From an uncultured Owenweeksia sp. (GTDB lineage: Bacteria; Bacteroidota; Bacteroidia; Flavobacteriales; Schleiferiaceae), in the NCBI GenBank assembly GCA_937146805.1, contig CAKZRR010000017.1, positions 124,001 through 188,000 of the forward strand: a stretch of DNA of 64,000 nt. Direction: 5' to 3'. Position numbers and translations under genes: made by a program. This document shows, piece by piece, positions 1 to 8,134 of the stretch. Position 1 is the first letter of the stretch. Each line of letters starts with the position of its first letter. The notes under the pieces are model-generated. The model worked only from the letters and a program-made list of their open reading frames with translations, did not search any database and had not been told where the DNA came from.

Positions 1-303
1 CGTTTAAAGTTTGTGCGTATTGGCGTCCGTAAATCAAATCCGGTAAGCAATTTAGAACTTAAAGTGGATGTGGGTATTCGCGATAATATCACGGTAATCC
101 GAAAAATTGTAGAGGACATAGATCAAGTTACGGCTGGTCAAAAGGTAATTACCTTAAAGTTCTCGGCCGATTACCAAATGAGCAAGAGAGTAACTACTAA
201 GTTGTTTTACGATTTAAATTTATCCCGATTTAAAACCTCTAATGCTTACCCGCTTACCACGCATCAGTTTGGTATTAGTTTGAGATTAAATTTGGGTAGT
301 TAG
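1..303 (+). CDS. sprA: SprA C-terminal fragment (T9SS outer membrane translocon)
   Basis: The window opens inside an open frame that runs in frame 1 to a stop at 303, so only about the last 100 residues are present. The fragment alternates polar and hydrophobic residues and ends in GISLRLNLGS, a typical last strand of an outer membrane beta barrel. SprA (Sov) is the giant barrel through which type IX secretion cargo leaves the cell. The name rests mainly on the gene order sprA-gcvH-vanZ-tonB, which is common in flavobacteria, and on the later T9SS cargo and gld genes. The barrel itself is visible; the exact family is inferred. Confidence 0.72.
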   Translation, partial: RLKFVRIGVRKSNPVSNLELKVDVGIRDNITVIRKIVEDIDQVTAGQKVITLKFSADYQMSKRVTTKLFYDLNLSRFKTSNAYPLTTHQFGISLRLNLGS

Positions 304-323
304 TAGTGTTTCAGAATAAAAAT

Positions 324-331
324 TAAATTTG
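324..331 (+). promoter_or_regulatory. Bacteroidota -7 promoter element for gcvH
   Basis: TAAATTTG matches the Bacteroidota -7 consensus TAnnTTTG exactly and lies 18 bases before the gcvH ATG. No well-spaced TTG -33 element is obvious. It supports the ATG at 350 over an upstream TTG at 329, which would fall inside this element. Confidence 0.5.
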
Positions 332-349
332 CCCGAAAATATTGTAAAA

Positions 350-730
350 ATGAATTTCCCTAGCGAATTAAAATATACGAAAGATCACGAGTGGATACGC
401 ATTGAAGGTGATATTGCTACTGTGGGTATTACCGATTTTGCTCAAAGTGAATTAGGTGATATTGTATTTGTTGAAATTGAAACGGAAGGCGAGGAGTTAG
501 ATAAGGAAGAAGTGTTTGGGTCGGTAGAAGCCGTAAAAACAGTTTCGGATTTATTTATGCCCATTTCTGGAGAAATTATGGAGTTTAATAGTTCTTTAGA
601 GTCGGCACCAGAAGTAGTAAACCAAGATCCTTACGGAGAAGGTTGGATGATAAAGATACGTATAAGTGATGCCAGTGAGCTAGATGCTTTATTGGATGTA
701 GAGACTTATAAAAGTGAAGCGGGTGTTTAA
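350..730 (+). CDS. gcvH: Glycine cleavage system H protein
   Basis: This 126-residue protein is the lipoyl carrier of the glycine cleavage system. It shuttles the aminomethyl group between the P, T and L proteins in the cytosol. It begins with the family N-terminus (KYTKDHEW) and carries the lipoylation motif [12 protein letters not shown] with the acceptor lysine at about residue 63. The length is normal for the family. The ATG at 350 is chosen because it gives the standard N-terminus and sits 18 bases after a TAnnTTTG element. The next gene overlaps its 3' end, suggesting cotranscription. The P, T and L partners are not in this window. Confidence 0.95.
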   Translation: MNFPSELKYTKDHEWIRIEGDIATVGITDFAQSELGDIVFVEIETEGEELDKEEVFGSVEAVKTVSDLFMPISGEIMEFNSSLESAPEVVNQDPYGEGWMIKIRISDASELDALLDVETYKSEAGV

Positions 731-1118
731 ACACATCGTTTTACAAAAGATAAAACCTTTTACCCTAGCCATTGGCTGGGGTATTTTTGTTTTTGGGGCA
801 AGCTTGACTCCCGGAAACGAAGTGCCTAAAATTTTTGAGCTTACCAATGATAAGCTCATTCATGCTGCCATATATTTTTTACAGGCCGCTCTAATAATTG
901 TTGGATTTACCCGTTTTAAAAAAAGCAACACACCAACCAAAACCATTTTGTTGTACGCTTTGGGTATCTGCCTTTTTATGGGTGGTATTATTGAAATAAT
1001 TCAAGAAATATTGATACCTAAAAGAACCGGAGATTGGCTCGATTTTATAGCCAACAACACCGGGTCGGTAATGTGCGCGCTTATATTCGTTATTCAACGA
1101 AAAGCGAAAGCCTATTAA
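714..1118 (+). CDS. VanZ-like small membrane protein
   Basis: A protein of about 134 residues with four predicted hydrophobic segments, matching the VanZ-like family in arrangement: a start near a membrane helix, TPG in the first loop, [10 protein letters not shown] before the second helix, and [20 protein letters not shown] near the end. The biochemical role of the family is poorly defined; the namesake gives low-level teicoplanin resistance. No ATG is available near the start. GTG at 714 or GTG at 723 would serve, and both overlap the end of gcvH, implying translational coupling. The sprA-gcvH-vanZ-tonB order is typical of flavobacteria. Confidence 0.82.
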   Translation: MKRVFKHIVLQKIKPFTLAIGWGIFVFGASLTPGNEVPKIFELTNDKLIHAAIYFLQAALIIVGFTRFKKSNTPTKTILLYALGICLFMGGIIEIIQEILIPKRTGDWLDFIANNTGSVMCALIFVIQRKAKAY

Positions 1119-1158
1119 GCTCTTTACGAGCACACTTGCTTTATTTTATTTCAAATTT

Positions 1159-1872
1159 ATGGAACCTAAAAAAAATCCAAACGCCCGACTGGAAGGAAAA
1201 AGTAGTTTATTCTTTTTGGTGGGAGCCACCCTTAGCCTGTTAATGGTAATTGCTATAATACAATATGAAAGAGCCTATAGCACACCCGTGCTGGAGTCAC
1301 CGGTTACTGCTAGTATTGATGATGATCCAACTCCAATAACCATAAGGGTGGTTGACAAGCCAAAAGTGGAAAAGAAAATTGAGCCTAAAATGGTTGATCC
1401 AAATAAGCTGGTAGTTACCATAAAAGACCCAGTAATTGAGTTGCCAACCGACTGGATTGATACGCCTGATGATGAAATGCCAGAAGTAATTGGTTTTGAT
1501 GAGGAGGAGGCAGAGGTGTTTGAGTTTGTAAGAATTGAAAATATTGCAAGACCTATTCTCTGCGAGAAGCACGGAAGTAAAGACTTACAGATGAGATGTT
1601 TTAACAGTTGGATTAAAACCTTTATTGCTGAAAATACAAACTATCCAGCTAAAGCAGCCGCTATTGGTTTAGAGGGAACTGTTTATGTGAGTTTTGTTAT
1701 CTCGGATTATGGAATGGTAGAAAAAGTAAAAATTGAGAAGGGTGAGTACCCTTTGTTAAATGAGGAGGCAAAACGAGTTATTTCTTCTATGCCAAAGATG
1801 ATTCCTGGAAGGCAAGGTGGAAAAAAGGTAAAAATGAGCATGGTAGTGCCAGTAAAGTTTAAGTTGAGTTAA
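1159..1872 (+). CDS. TonB-family energy transducer, no proline run
   Basis: A 237-residue inner membrane protein with a short cytosolic head (MEPKKNP), one transmembrane helix at about residues 15-36, a periplasmic linker and a C-terminal TonB domain from about 145. The YPAKAAAIGLEGTVYVSFVIS segment is the conserved TonB fold entry. TonB proteins couple the ExbBD proton-motive energy to outer membrane receptors. Unlike the next gene, the linker has few prolines and no poly-proline rod. It shares the MEPKKNP start and domain layout with that gene, so the two look like tandem paralogues. ExbB and ExbD are not in this window. Confidence 0.85.
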   Translation: MEPKKNPNARLEGKSSLFFLVGATLSLLMVIAIIQYERAYSTPVLESPVTASIDDDPTPITIRVVDKPKVEKKIEPKMVDPNKLVVTIKDPVIELPTDWIDTPDDEMPEVIGFDEEEAEVFEFVRIENIARPILCEKHGSKDLQMRCFNSWIKTFIAENTNYPAKAAAIGLEGTVYVSFVISDYGMVEKVKIEKGEYPLLNEEAKRVISSMPKMIPGRQGGKKVKMSMVVPVKFKLS

Positions 1873-1898
1873 CAGCTAAAAATTAACGCACTGCCAGT

Positions 1899-1927
1899 TT
1901 GCAAAGCCCAATTAATAAGTATCTTTA
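1899..1927 (+). promoter_or_regulatory. Candidate promoter for second TonB-like gene
   Basis: A TTG at 1899-1901 is followed, 18 bases later, by TATCTTTA at 1920-1927. This is one base off the TAnnTTTG consensus. The ATG lies about 27 bases further on. It suggests that the second TonB gene can be transcribed independently of the first. Confidence 0.4.
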
Positions 1928-1954
1928 GCCCCTTATTTAATAAATCCAGTTTTT

Positions 1955-2662
1955 ATGGAACCCAAAAAAAATCCAGAAGCCGATTTAGAACGTTCACGCG
2001 GTCTGTTTATGATGATTGGACTAGTGGTGGCTTTAGCGGTATGCGTTGGAGCGCTTCAGTACCGGTCGTATGATGATTCTATGACGGACTTAGGTAATTT
2101 AGATGTAGAGTTGGACGATGAAATTATTCCGATTACACAAAGAGAAGTTAAGCCGCCACCCCCGCCACCCCCGCCACCCCCCGAAATTATTGAAGTAGTT
2201 GAGGATGACGTGGAGTTGGAAGAGGAACTGGAAATCGAATCTACGGAAACAGATGAAAACGAAGAGGTAGAGGTGATTGAAGCTGAGGAGGAAGAATCGG
2301 ATGAGATTTTGAACTTTGCGATAGTAGAATCGGTACCTGTTTTTCCAGGCTGCGAAGCATCTAAAAATAACGATGAGAAGAAGGCTTGTTTTGAACAACA
2401 ACTTACAAAGTACGTGGCCAAAAAATTTGTTTTTCCTGAAATGGCTCGTAATATGGGTATTGGAGGAAAAGTATATGTTCAGTTTGTAATTGAAAAAGAT
2501 GGATCTATTTCTAATGTGGTAGTAGCCCGTGGAGTGGATAAGTCAATTGATGATGAGGCCATACGCGTGGTAAAATCATTACCCAAAATGACACCTGCTA
2601 AGCAAAGGGGTAAGCCCACTCGTATGAGTTTTATGCTTCCTATTAATGCTAAAATTCAATAA
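1955..2662 (+). CDS. TonB-family energy transducer with poly-proline rod
   Basis: A 235-residue TonB-like protein. It has a cytosolic head starting MEPKKNP, a transmembrane helix at about residues 16-36, ten consecutive prolines at 67-76, a strongly acidic linker to about residue 115, and a C-terminal TonB domain containing FPEMARNMGIGGKVYVQFVI. The proline segment is the classical rigid spacer that spans the periplasm. It follows a shorter-linker paralogue and is closed by a strong hairpin terminator. It likely energises TonB-dependent receptors such as the one at 58.4 kb, though that pairing is only inference. Confidence 0.9.
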   Translation: MEPKKNPEADLERSRGLFMMIGLVVALAVCVGALQYRSYDDSMTDLGNLDVELDDEIIPITQREVKPPPPPPPPPPEIIEVVEDDVELEEELEIESTETDENEEVEVIEAEEEESDEILNFAIVESVPVFPGCEASKNNDEKKACFEQQLTKYVAKKFVFPEMARNMGIGGKVYVQFVIEKDGSISNVVVARGVDKSIDDEAIRVVKSLPKMTPAKQRGKPTRMSFMLPINAKIQ

Positions 2663-2682
2663 AATAATAGTTTAAATTTTTT

Positions 2683-2712
2683 AAAAGCCTCCTCGGTTTT
2701 GAGGAGGCTTTT
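2683..2712 (+). terminator. Rho-independent terminator after TonB pair
   Basis: A perfect 12-base stem, AAAAGCCTCCTC with GAGGAGGCTTTT, encloses a six-base loop and is followed by T-rich sequence. It lies 20 bases after the TonB stop. Confidence 0.9.
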
Positions 2713-2732
2713 CTTTTTAGAGTCACTAAACC

Positions 2733-3545
2733 ATGAGCGTTATAACCACAAAATTAATTGAGCAAGCTATGAAGGCCTGCGTACTTGGAGGAATTGAAAT
2801 CCTAAAAGTATATGAAAGCACAATTGATGTATCTTATAAAGATGATAAATCTCCTTTAACAGAGGCAGATAAAAGAGCACACAATGCTATTGTGGCTATT
2901 TTAGAGCAAAACTCAATCCCAATACTGAGTGAAGAAGGCAAGCACGATGCCTATGCCGATAGAAAAGATTGGGAGTTGTTATGGGTGGTTGATCCACTAG
3001 ATGGAACAAAGGAATTTATTAAGCGCAATGGTGAGTTTACAGTAAACATTGCTTTGGTACAAAACGGAGCGCCTATTATGGGGGTTATTTTTGTGCCGGT
3101 TCAAAATCAATTATACATTGGAGCCGAAGGAGTTGGTGCCTTTCGTATGGCAGATATTAAAACGGTAGAGCAGGTGGAAAACTGGGAGAAGGTAAAAGCC
3201 AAGGCGGATGCTATCCCTGAAAAGCAAGAAAGAGCCTTTACTATGGTGGGAAGTCGATCGCACATGAGTGACGAAACGATGGCCTATTTTGAAAATATTA
3301 AAAAAGAACACCCCAATGCGGAGGTGATTTCGAAGGGAAGTAGCCTTAAAATTTGCATGGTAGCCGAAGGAAGTGCGGATGTGTATCCTCGTTTTGCTCC
3401 CACTATGGAGTGGGATACGGCAGCCGGTCATGGTATTGCTAAATATGCTGGTTTTGAAGTATTGCATCCCGAAAAGGGGACCCCATTAGAATACAACAAG
3501 GAAGATTTGCTAAATCCTTGGTTTATCGTGCAAAAAGCTGAATAA
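2733..3545 (+). CDS. cysQ: 3'(2'),5'-bisphosphate nucleotidase CysQ
   Basis: A 270-residue member of the inositol monophosphatase superfamily. It hydrolyses 3'-phosphoadenosine 5'-phosphate, the by-product of sulfate assimilation and sulfotransferase reactions, to AMP. The metal site is visible as SEEG (E68) and DPLDGT (D87, D90) with the later WDTAAGH motif near residue 226. Length and motif order are normal for CysQ. The gene starts 20 bases after a strong terminator, so it has its own promoter or is read through at low level. A sulfotransferase that would produce its substrate is encoded at 27.2 kb in the same window. Confidence 0.92.
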   Translation: MSVITTKLIEQAMKACVLGGIEILKVYESTIDVSYKDDKSPLTEADKRAHNAIVAILEQNSIPILSEEGKHDAYADRKDWELLWVVDPLDGTKEFIKRNGEFTVNIALVQNGAPIMGVIFVPVQNQLYIGAEGVGAFRMADIKTVEQVENWEKVKAKADAIPEKQERAFTMVGSRSHMSDETMAYFENIKKEHPNAEVISKGSSLKICMVAEGSADVYPRFAPTMEWDTAAGHGIAKYAGFEVLHPEKGTPLEYNKEDLLNPWFIVQKAE

Positions 3546-3562
3546 AATAGATTCAGTCTATT

Positions 3563-3592
3563 TTGTGTAGCCGATTAGGCGTGGTAAATTTG
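3563..3592 (+). promoter_or_regulatory. Promoter of the cytochrome oxidase accessory operon
   Basis: A TTG at 3563-3565 and TAAATTTG at 3585-3592, separated by 19 bases, match the Bacteroidota promoter form. The transcript would begin close to the TTG start codon of the heme O synthase gene. A weak hairpin (AAAATAGA/TCTATTTT) just upstream may end cysQ transcription. Confidence 0.55.
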
Positions 3593-3612
3593 CCACCCAA
3601 ATTACACCTCCG

Positions 3613-4515
3613 TTGGAAAAAATCCAAGAACTGACAACCACAAAAATATCCCTAGTAGGAAAGGCCAAAGCGGTAATGGAGCTCACCAAAGCTCGATTAA
3701 ACTTGAGCGTGGTATATTCTGCCATGGCGGGTTATTTTTTAGGTGCGGATGGTTATTCTCTGCAAACTATTTTCTACTTGGCTTTAGGAGGTTTTTTAGT
3801 GGTAGGAGCGGCTAATGGTTTTAACCAAGTTATTGAGCGTGACAGAGATGCCTTGATGAAACGTACCATGAACAGACCTTTGCCTACAGGCCGACTTTCG
3901 GTTTTAGAGGCCATGGTGGCCTGTACTTTGATGGGCTATAGCGGTTTGTTTTTACTCTATTTAATAAACCCCTTAACGGTGATATTTGGTGCAGCAGCAC
4001 TGTTTTTATATGTAGCCGTTTATACGCCTTTAAAGGCCGTGGGGCCTATTGCTGTTTTTGTAGGAGCCTTGCCTGGGGCCATACCCGCATTGCTGGGTTG
4101 GGTGGCTGCTACCAACGATTTTGATATTGAACCCGGTATTTTGTTTGCACTTCAATTTTTATGGCAATTTGCCCACTTTTGGGCCATTGGCTGGATAGCA
4201 GATGACGAATATAAAAAGGCCGGATATGTATTGCTACCTTCTAGAGAAAGAGATACGTCTACCGCTACGCAAATTGTAGTGTACACGCTATTTACCATCC
4301 CCATTTCTTTATTACCTCTTTTCAATTTTACAGGAGCGTTACATTTAAGCTGGGTTTCGGCAGGCATTATTTTGCTAGCAGGTATCTACTTTTTGTATAA
4401 ATCCATAGTTTTATATAAAACACGCGAAATTAAAGACGCTAGATCCTTGATGTTTGCCAGTATAATTTACCTGCCACTAGTACAGCTGATATACGTAATT
4501 GATAAATTGATTTAG
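3613..4515 (+). CDS. ctaB: Protoheme IX farnesyltransferase (heme O synthase)
   Basis: A UbiA-superfamily membrane enzyme of about 300 residues that attaches a farnesyl chain to heme B, giving heme O for the terminal oxidase. The first aspartate-rich motif is present as NQVIERDRDALMKRT followed by RPLPTGRLS, and the second region reads ADDEYKKAGYVLLP. About eight or nine hydrophobic helices follow one another. The TTG at 3613 is the best start because no ATG lies upstream and orthologues carry a similar cytosolic N-terminus; ATG at 3676 is an alternative. It heads an operon of oxidase genes, the next one beginning five bases after its stop. Confidence 0.93.
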   Translation: MEKIQELTTTKISLVGKAKAVMELTKARLNLSVVYSAMAGYFLGADGYSLQTIFYLALGGFLVVGAANGFNQVIERDRDALMKRTMNRPLPTGRLSVLEAMVACTLMGYSGLFLLYLINPLTVIFGAAALFLYVAVYTPLKAVGPIAVFVGALPGAIPALLGWVAATNDFDIEPGILFALQFLWQFAHFWAIGWIADDEYKKAGYVLLPSRERDTSTATQIVVYTLFTIPISLLPLFNFTGALHLSWVSAGIILLAGIYFLYKSIVLYKTREIKDARSLMFASIIYLPLVQLIYVIDKLI

Positions 4516-4519
4516 GAGG

Positions 4520-5101
4520 ATGGAAGTTTTAACGAAGCAGGAAAAAAGAAAAGTACGTAAGCCACTACTGTGGATAGCTTTGGCGAGTATTGTAATGATT
4601 TTTGCAGGCTTAACCAGTGGCTATATGGTGAGTAGATCAGCATTACAGGCTGAAAACCGTTGGTTGGAGTTTAGTTTACCCATGCAGTTTTACTGGGCTA
4701 CAGGTGCAATGTTATTGGCTAGCCTTTGTATGGTTTGGGCTAAGCAATTGGTTAAACAAAATAAAGTAGATCAAGTAAAAATACCAGTAGGCATTGCGTT
4801 GCTACTAGCCATTTTATTTGCGGTGGCCCAGTACATGGGTTGGCAAGATTTAATTAATAGAGGATTGTATTTTACAGGCTCTGATAGTCATACGGCTACC
4901 TCATGGGTATATGTAATCACCTTTGTACATTGGCTGCACGTTTTGTCCGGCATTATTGTTTTACTAGTAACTTTTATTAACGCAGCTAAAAAATCCTATA
5001 CACAGGAGGAGCATCTGGGTTTAGATTTAAGTGCCATTTATTGGCATTTCCTCGATGTTTTGTGGATTTATTTGTTCTGCTTTTTGGTATTTATTCGCTA
5101 A
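4520..5101 (+). CDS. Cytochrome c oxidase subunit III-type protein (short)
   Basis: A 193-residue heme-copper oxidase subunit III family protein with about five transmembrane segments. Family features include FVHWLHVLSGIIVLL and the C-terminal YWHFLDVLWIYLFCFLVF helix. It is preceded by AGGAGG directly before the ATG at 4520, one of the few strong Shine-Dalgarno-like sequences in this window. Two subunit III-type genes side by side are common in Bacteroidota oxidase operons. This shorter copy probably forms part of the same aa3/caa3-type complex as the next gene. The catalytic subunits are not in this window. Confidence 0.88.
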   Translation: MEVLTKQEKRKVRKPLLWIALASIVMIFAGLTSGYMVSRSALQAENRWLEFSLPMQFYWATGAMLLASLCMVWAKQLVKQNKVDQVKIPVGIALLLAILFAVAQYMGWQDLINRGLYFTGSDSHTATSWVYVITFVHWLHVLSGIIVLLVTFINAAKKSYTQEEHLGLDLSAIYWHFLDVLWIYLFCFLVFIR

Positions 5102-5121
5102 ACTTGCAAAAATTTTTAAGT

Positions 5122-6039
5122 ATGGCTAACGAAGCTTCTATTGATCACAAACCAACTGCCTTATGGGGAGGAGCCAAGCAACCGTTTGGTTCGGATTATG
5201 GTAAATTAATGATGTGGTTTTTCCTATTGTCTGATGCCCTTTCGTTTTCGGGATTTTTAGCCGCCATGGGAATGTATCGTTTTAAGTTTGAAGAAAGCTG
5301 GCCTGTTGCCGAAAACGTGTTTACACACTTTCCGCTATTACACGGTGATTGGCCGTTGTTGTTTGTGGCTTTAATGACCTTTATCCTTATTTTAAGTTCA
5401 GTAACAATGGTTATGGCTGTAGATGCCGGCCATAAAATGAACAAGAAAGGTGTAATTATTTGGATGGCACTTACCATTGTTGGAGGCTTTTTCTTTTTAG
5501 GCTCACAAGCTTGGGAGTGGAGTCACTTTATTCATGGAGATAAAGGGGGTGTGCAATTGGAAAACAATGAGGTTATGTACTTAAGCGACTCTGAAGGTGA
5601 AATAGTAACATTGCATGAACTTATTGTTGGTACCGAAAAACCACATGGAGCACACGCTCACTTTACCGATGCCGATTTAAAAACAGCTTTTGCGGCTAAT
5701 CACGATGTAACGCTTCGTAGCCCGGGTAAGGTACACGTACCAATGCCTAGAGCCGAAGCCGAAAGAGTAATGGAAAAGGCACATGTTATTCAAGGGGCTA
5801 ACCTTAAAGAAAACGAATATGGTAATGTGTTATTTGCCGATTTCTTTTTCTTTGTAACAGGCTTCCACGGCTTCCACGTATTTTCAGGGGTGCTCATTAA
5901 TATCATCATTTTTATAAATGTGATTGCAGGCACTTACGAAAAGAGAGGTCATTACGAAATGATTGAAAAAGTGGGTCTGTACTGGCACTTTGTAGATTTA
6001 GTTTGGGTATTTGTATTTACCTTCTTTTACCTGGTTTAA
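5122..6039 (+). CDS. Cytochrome c oxidase subunit III
   Basis: A subunit III protein of 305 residues when started at ATG 5122. An earlier in-frame start at 5041 would lie inside the previous gene and is rejected. Helices with GFHGFHVFSGVLIN and YWHFVDLVWVFVFTFFYLV are typical. A hydrophilic insertion of roughly 90 residues, rich in His, Glu and Asp, separates the third and fourth main helices; such insertions are usual in Bacteroidota homologues. It lies 20 bases after the shorter paralogue, in the same operon. Confidence 0.92.
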   Translation: MANEASIDHKPTALWGGAKQPFGSDYGKLMMWFFLLSDALSFSGFLAAMGMYRFKFEESWPVAENVFTHFPLLHGDWPLLFVALMTFILILSSVTMVMAVDAGHKMNKKGVIIWMALTIVGGFFFLGSQAWEWSHFIHGDKGGVQLENNEVMYLSDSEGEIVTLHELIVGTEKPHGAHAHFTDADLKTAFAANHDVTLRSPGKVHVPMPRAEAERVMEKAHVIQGANLKENEYGNVLFADFFFFVTGFHGFHVFSGVLINIIIFINVIAGTYEKRGHYEMIEKVGLYWHFVDLVWVFVFTFFYLV

Positions 6040-6074
6040 TTCGAATAAAAACTTTGCTTTAAAACTTTATAACT

Positions 6075-6422
6075 ATGGCACATAATACTAATCTTCCTAG
6101 CGAACATCATCATAGCCCAGAAGGCACCAGATGGATTTGGATGGTGTTTTTTCTATTGCTAATTGTAACCGCTGTAGAGGTTATTTTAGGTATCGTTAAA
6201 CCTGAGATTTTATTGGGGCAATTCCTAGGAACCTCGTGGTTGAACATTATTTTTATTGTACTTACCTTGTTTAAGGCATTCTACATTGTAGCTAAGTTTA
6301 TGCACCTAGGCTTTGAGCGTAAAAACTTAATGTGGACGATTGGTCTGCCTATGTTAATTCTAATTCCTTATTTGGCCTTTATTGTACTGGCTGAAGGAAC
6401 TTACATGAAGATTATTCCTTGA
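6075..6422 (+). CDS. Cytochrome c oxidase subunit IV family protein
   Basis: A 115-residue membrane protein with three hydrophobic helices after a His-rich N-terminus (SEHHHSPEG). The middle segment FKAFYIVAKFMHLGFERKNL is characteristic of the small subunit IV (CoxF/CtaF-like) family. It sits between subunit III and the SCO assembly factor. The TGA stop shares bases with the next ATG (TGATG), pointing to translational coupling. It probably stabilises the oxidase core. Confidence 0.88.
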   Translation: MAHNTNLPSEHHHSPEGTRWIWMVFFLLLIVTAVEVILGIVKPEILLGQFLGTSWLNIIFIVLTLFKAFYIVAKFMHLGFERKNLMWTIGLPMLILIPYLAFIVLAEGTYMKIIP

Positions 6423-7168
6423 TGAGTCAACATAATTCAATAAAAAGGGTAGTACTGATAAGTTTATTGGTACTACCCTTTTTAATTTATTTCTTTTGGG
6501 TTTACTCAGCCGAGCAAAACTTTTTTGTGACCTTAAACTACGTAGGGCCGCAAAATGGGGTAGCTGAAAACGGAGATACCAATTATTATAAAATACCCGA
6601 TTGGGAATTTACCACGCAGGACGATTCTACCTTGAGTAGTAAAGAGTTGGAAGGTGCTATTTACGTGGCCAATTTCTTTTTTGCTACCTGCCCCAGTATT
6701 TGTCCTGCCATGAATTATAATGTGCAGCAGGTTCAAGAGCGCTTTAAAGGTTATGAGCATATTAGAATTGTTTCCTTTTCGGTAGACCCGGAGCACGATA
6801 CCGTAGCAGTTTTAAAAAACTACGAAAAGCGCATGGGCGCAACGCCAGGTCGCTGGTTTTTCCTTACTGGAGATAAAGAAAAAATTTATCAAACGGCTGC
6901 CGGCTATTTCCTTTCAGCAATGGAAGATTCTTTAGCAGATGGCGGTTTTTTACATTCTGAGAATTTAGTATTGGTAGATTGGAAGGGCCGAATTAGAAGT
7001 GGTAAGGACGATCAGGGTAACCTTAAGGGCGTGTATAATGGCCTTAGCGTAGATGATGTAAATACTCTAAAAGACGATATTAAAGTATTAATTGCCGAAT
7101 ACGAAAAGCAAAAGTCGGTGGATGCTTATCGCGAAGAGAAGGCAAAAAAGGCGCAAGCTCATGACTAA
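6422..7168 (+). CDS. SCO1/SenC family copper chaperone
   Basis: A 248-residue thioredoxin-fold protein anchored by one N-terminal helix (about residues 10-27). The copper-binding motif CPSICP is present, and a distal His occurs in FLHSENLVLVD, so all three expected copper ligands can be seen. SCO proteins deliver copper to the CuA site of cytochrome oxidase subunit II. The ATG at 6422 overlaps the preceding stop and is preferred over a TTG at 6419. The C-terminal tail is long and charged (Lys/Glu-rich). The next gene overlaps its end by eight bases. Confidence 0.93.
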   Translation: MSQHNSIKRVVLISLLVLPFLIYFFWVYSAEQNFFVTLNYVGPQNGVAENGDTNYYKIPDWEFTTQDDSTLSSKELEGAIYVANFFFATCPSICPAMNYNVQQVQERFKGYEHIRIVSFSVDPEHDTVAVLKNYEKRMGATPGRWFFLTGDKEKIYQTAAGYFLSAMEDSLADGGFLHSENLVLVDWKGRIRSGKDDQGNLKGVYNGLSVDDVNTLKDDIKVLIAEYEKQKSVDAYREEKAKKAQAHD

Positions 7169-7727
7169 ATTAAAAGCCGTAAAAGATACCGATCAGCCAA
7201 CTCAAGAAGCCAAATGGGTGGTGCCCACTATTGTGGGATTATCAGTGGCAGTGCCCTTGTTGGTGGCTGCATTATTGCTGTTTCCTAGTGCCTTAAAATT
7301 AGACTTAGGAATTAATCGTGGTACCTTACCTGCGTTTCATGCATTGTTAAATGGAAGTACAGCTCTATTGCTCATTATGGCCTTGCTATTTGTCCGTAAA
7401 AGGAATATTGCCGCCCATAAAATCACCATGCTAACGGCCTTTGGCTTCTCTGCTATTTTTTTGGTTTCCTATGTTTTAAGTAAACTAAATGCCGACCCTA
7501 TTCCTTACGGAGGAGAAGGTTTTGCCCGTGGTTTGTACCTATTTGTATTAATAAGTCATATTGCTTTGAGTTTGCCCGTTTTACCTTTGGCCATGTTTGC
7601 CATTTATCGAGGTTTAACCTCTAATCTTCCTAAGCATAGAAGGGTAGTACGTTGGGCATTTCCAATATGGCTATACGTTTCTATAACAGGAGTTTTGGTA
7701 TACCTTTTTATGGCGCCTTATTATTAA
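7161..7727 (+). CDS. DUF420 membrane protein
   Basis: A 188-residue integral membrane protein of the DUF420 family, usually found in cytochrome oxidase operons. After a charged N-terminus it has about five helices. HALLNGSTALLLIMALLFV and ERR/HKITML-like stretches, with histidines near the helix ends, fit the family. The ATG at 7161 overlaps the end of the SCO gene by eight bases; a longer start at 7092 would overlap far more and is rejected. Its exact function is not established; an oxidase assembly role is inferred from context. Confidence 0.86.
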   Translation: MTKLKAVKDTDQPTQEAKWVVPTIVGLSVAVPLLVAALLLFPSALKLDLGINRGTLPAFHALLNGSTALLLIMALLFVRKRNIAAHKITMLTAFGFSAIFLVSYVLSKLNADPIPYGGEGFARGLYLFVLISHIALSLPVLPLAMFAIYRGLTSNLPKHRRVVRWAFPIWLYVSITGVLVYLFMAPYY

Positions 7728-7753
7728 TTGTAGCGGTTTAGCTAGTATCTTTG
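7728..7753 (+). promoter_or_regulatory. Promoter placing a leaderless start at 7758
   Basis: TTG at 7728-7730 and TATCTTTG at 7746-7753 are separated by 15 bases. The ATG of the next gene begins only four bases after the -7 element, so the transcript would have virtually no leader. Confidence 0.5.
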
Positions 7754-7757
7754 TCCC

Positions 7758-7988
7758 ATGCAAAAAGTCTTTCTAATTTGTATTCTTTTAGTATTTATCC
7801 CCTTGGCGGGAGAAGCACAATGTGCTATGTGTAAGGCTATTGCCGAAACAAACCAACAAGCAGGTAGTAGCGCAGCTACTGGGTTAAATGCGGGAATTAT
7901 GTATCTCATGGCCTTTCCCTATTTATTGATGGCTGGAGTGGGTTACGCCATTTACAGGCATAAAAAAAACAAAGCCAAGAGCGTGTAG
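7758..7988 (+). CDS. Small exported CAMC membrane protein
   Basis: A 76-residue protein with an N-terminal signal peptide (cleavage likely after GEAQ), a short CAMCK motif, and one C-terminal transmembrane helix followed by a Lys-rich cytosolic tail. The two cysteines could bind a metal or form a redox pair in the periplasm. It follows the DUF420 gene, as in other Bacteroidota oxidase operons, which suggests a role in oxidase maturation. It has its own exact TAnnTTTG element, so it may also be expressed alone. No specific function is recognised. Confidence 0.75.
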   Translation: MQKVFLICILLVFIPLAGEAQCAMCKAIAETNQQAGSSAATGLNAGIMYLMAFPYLLMAGVGYAIYRHKKNKAKSV

Positions 7989-8094
7989 CCGCTTTTACAA
8001 TCTATTCAGTTTTTCTTTTTTGGAGAGGATGCAATGTTTTTGCAAAAAATGCTTGAATGCCAAGCTTATGCAATCAAACATTGGCACTTTCGTT

Positions 8095-8102
8095 TATCTT
8101 TG
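8095..8102 (+). promoter_or_regulatory. -7 promoter element for the TolC-adaptor genes
   Basis: TATCTTTG matches TAnnTTTG and lies 32 bases before the ATG at 8135. The nearest upstream TTG (8081) is closer than the usual spacing, so only the -7 part is claimed. Confidence 0.4.
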
Positions 8103-8134
8103 GCCCGCTGCTTGAGCCCCTCAAATACTATAGC

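Noticed and set aside
2152-2184. GC-rich tandem CCGCCACCC repeat
   Set aside because: It is the coding sequence of the ten-proline rod, not an intergenic repeat.
2056-2421. Minus-strand 121-codon frame rich in Ser and Gly runs
   Set aside because: It is the antisense of the acidic and proline-coding part of the second TonB gene; the runs come from complementary codons of that gene.
4511-4519. AGGAGG before the short subunit III gene as a regulatory element
   Set aside because: It is a plausible ribosome site and is noted with that gene, but it shows no sign of regulation.
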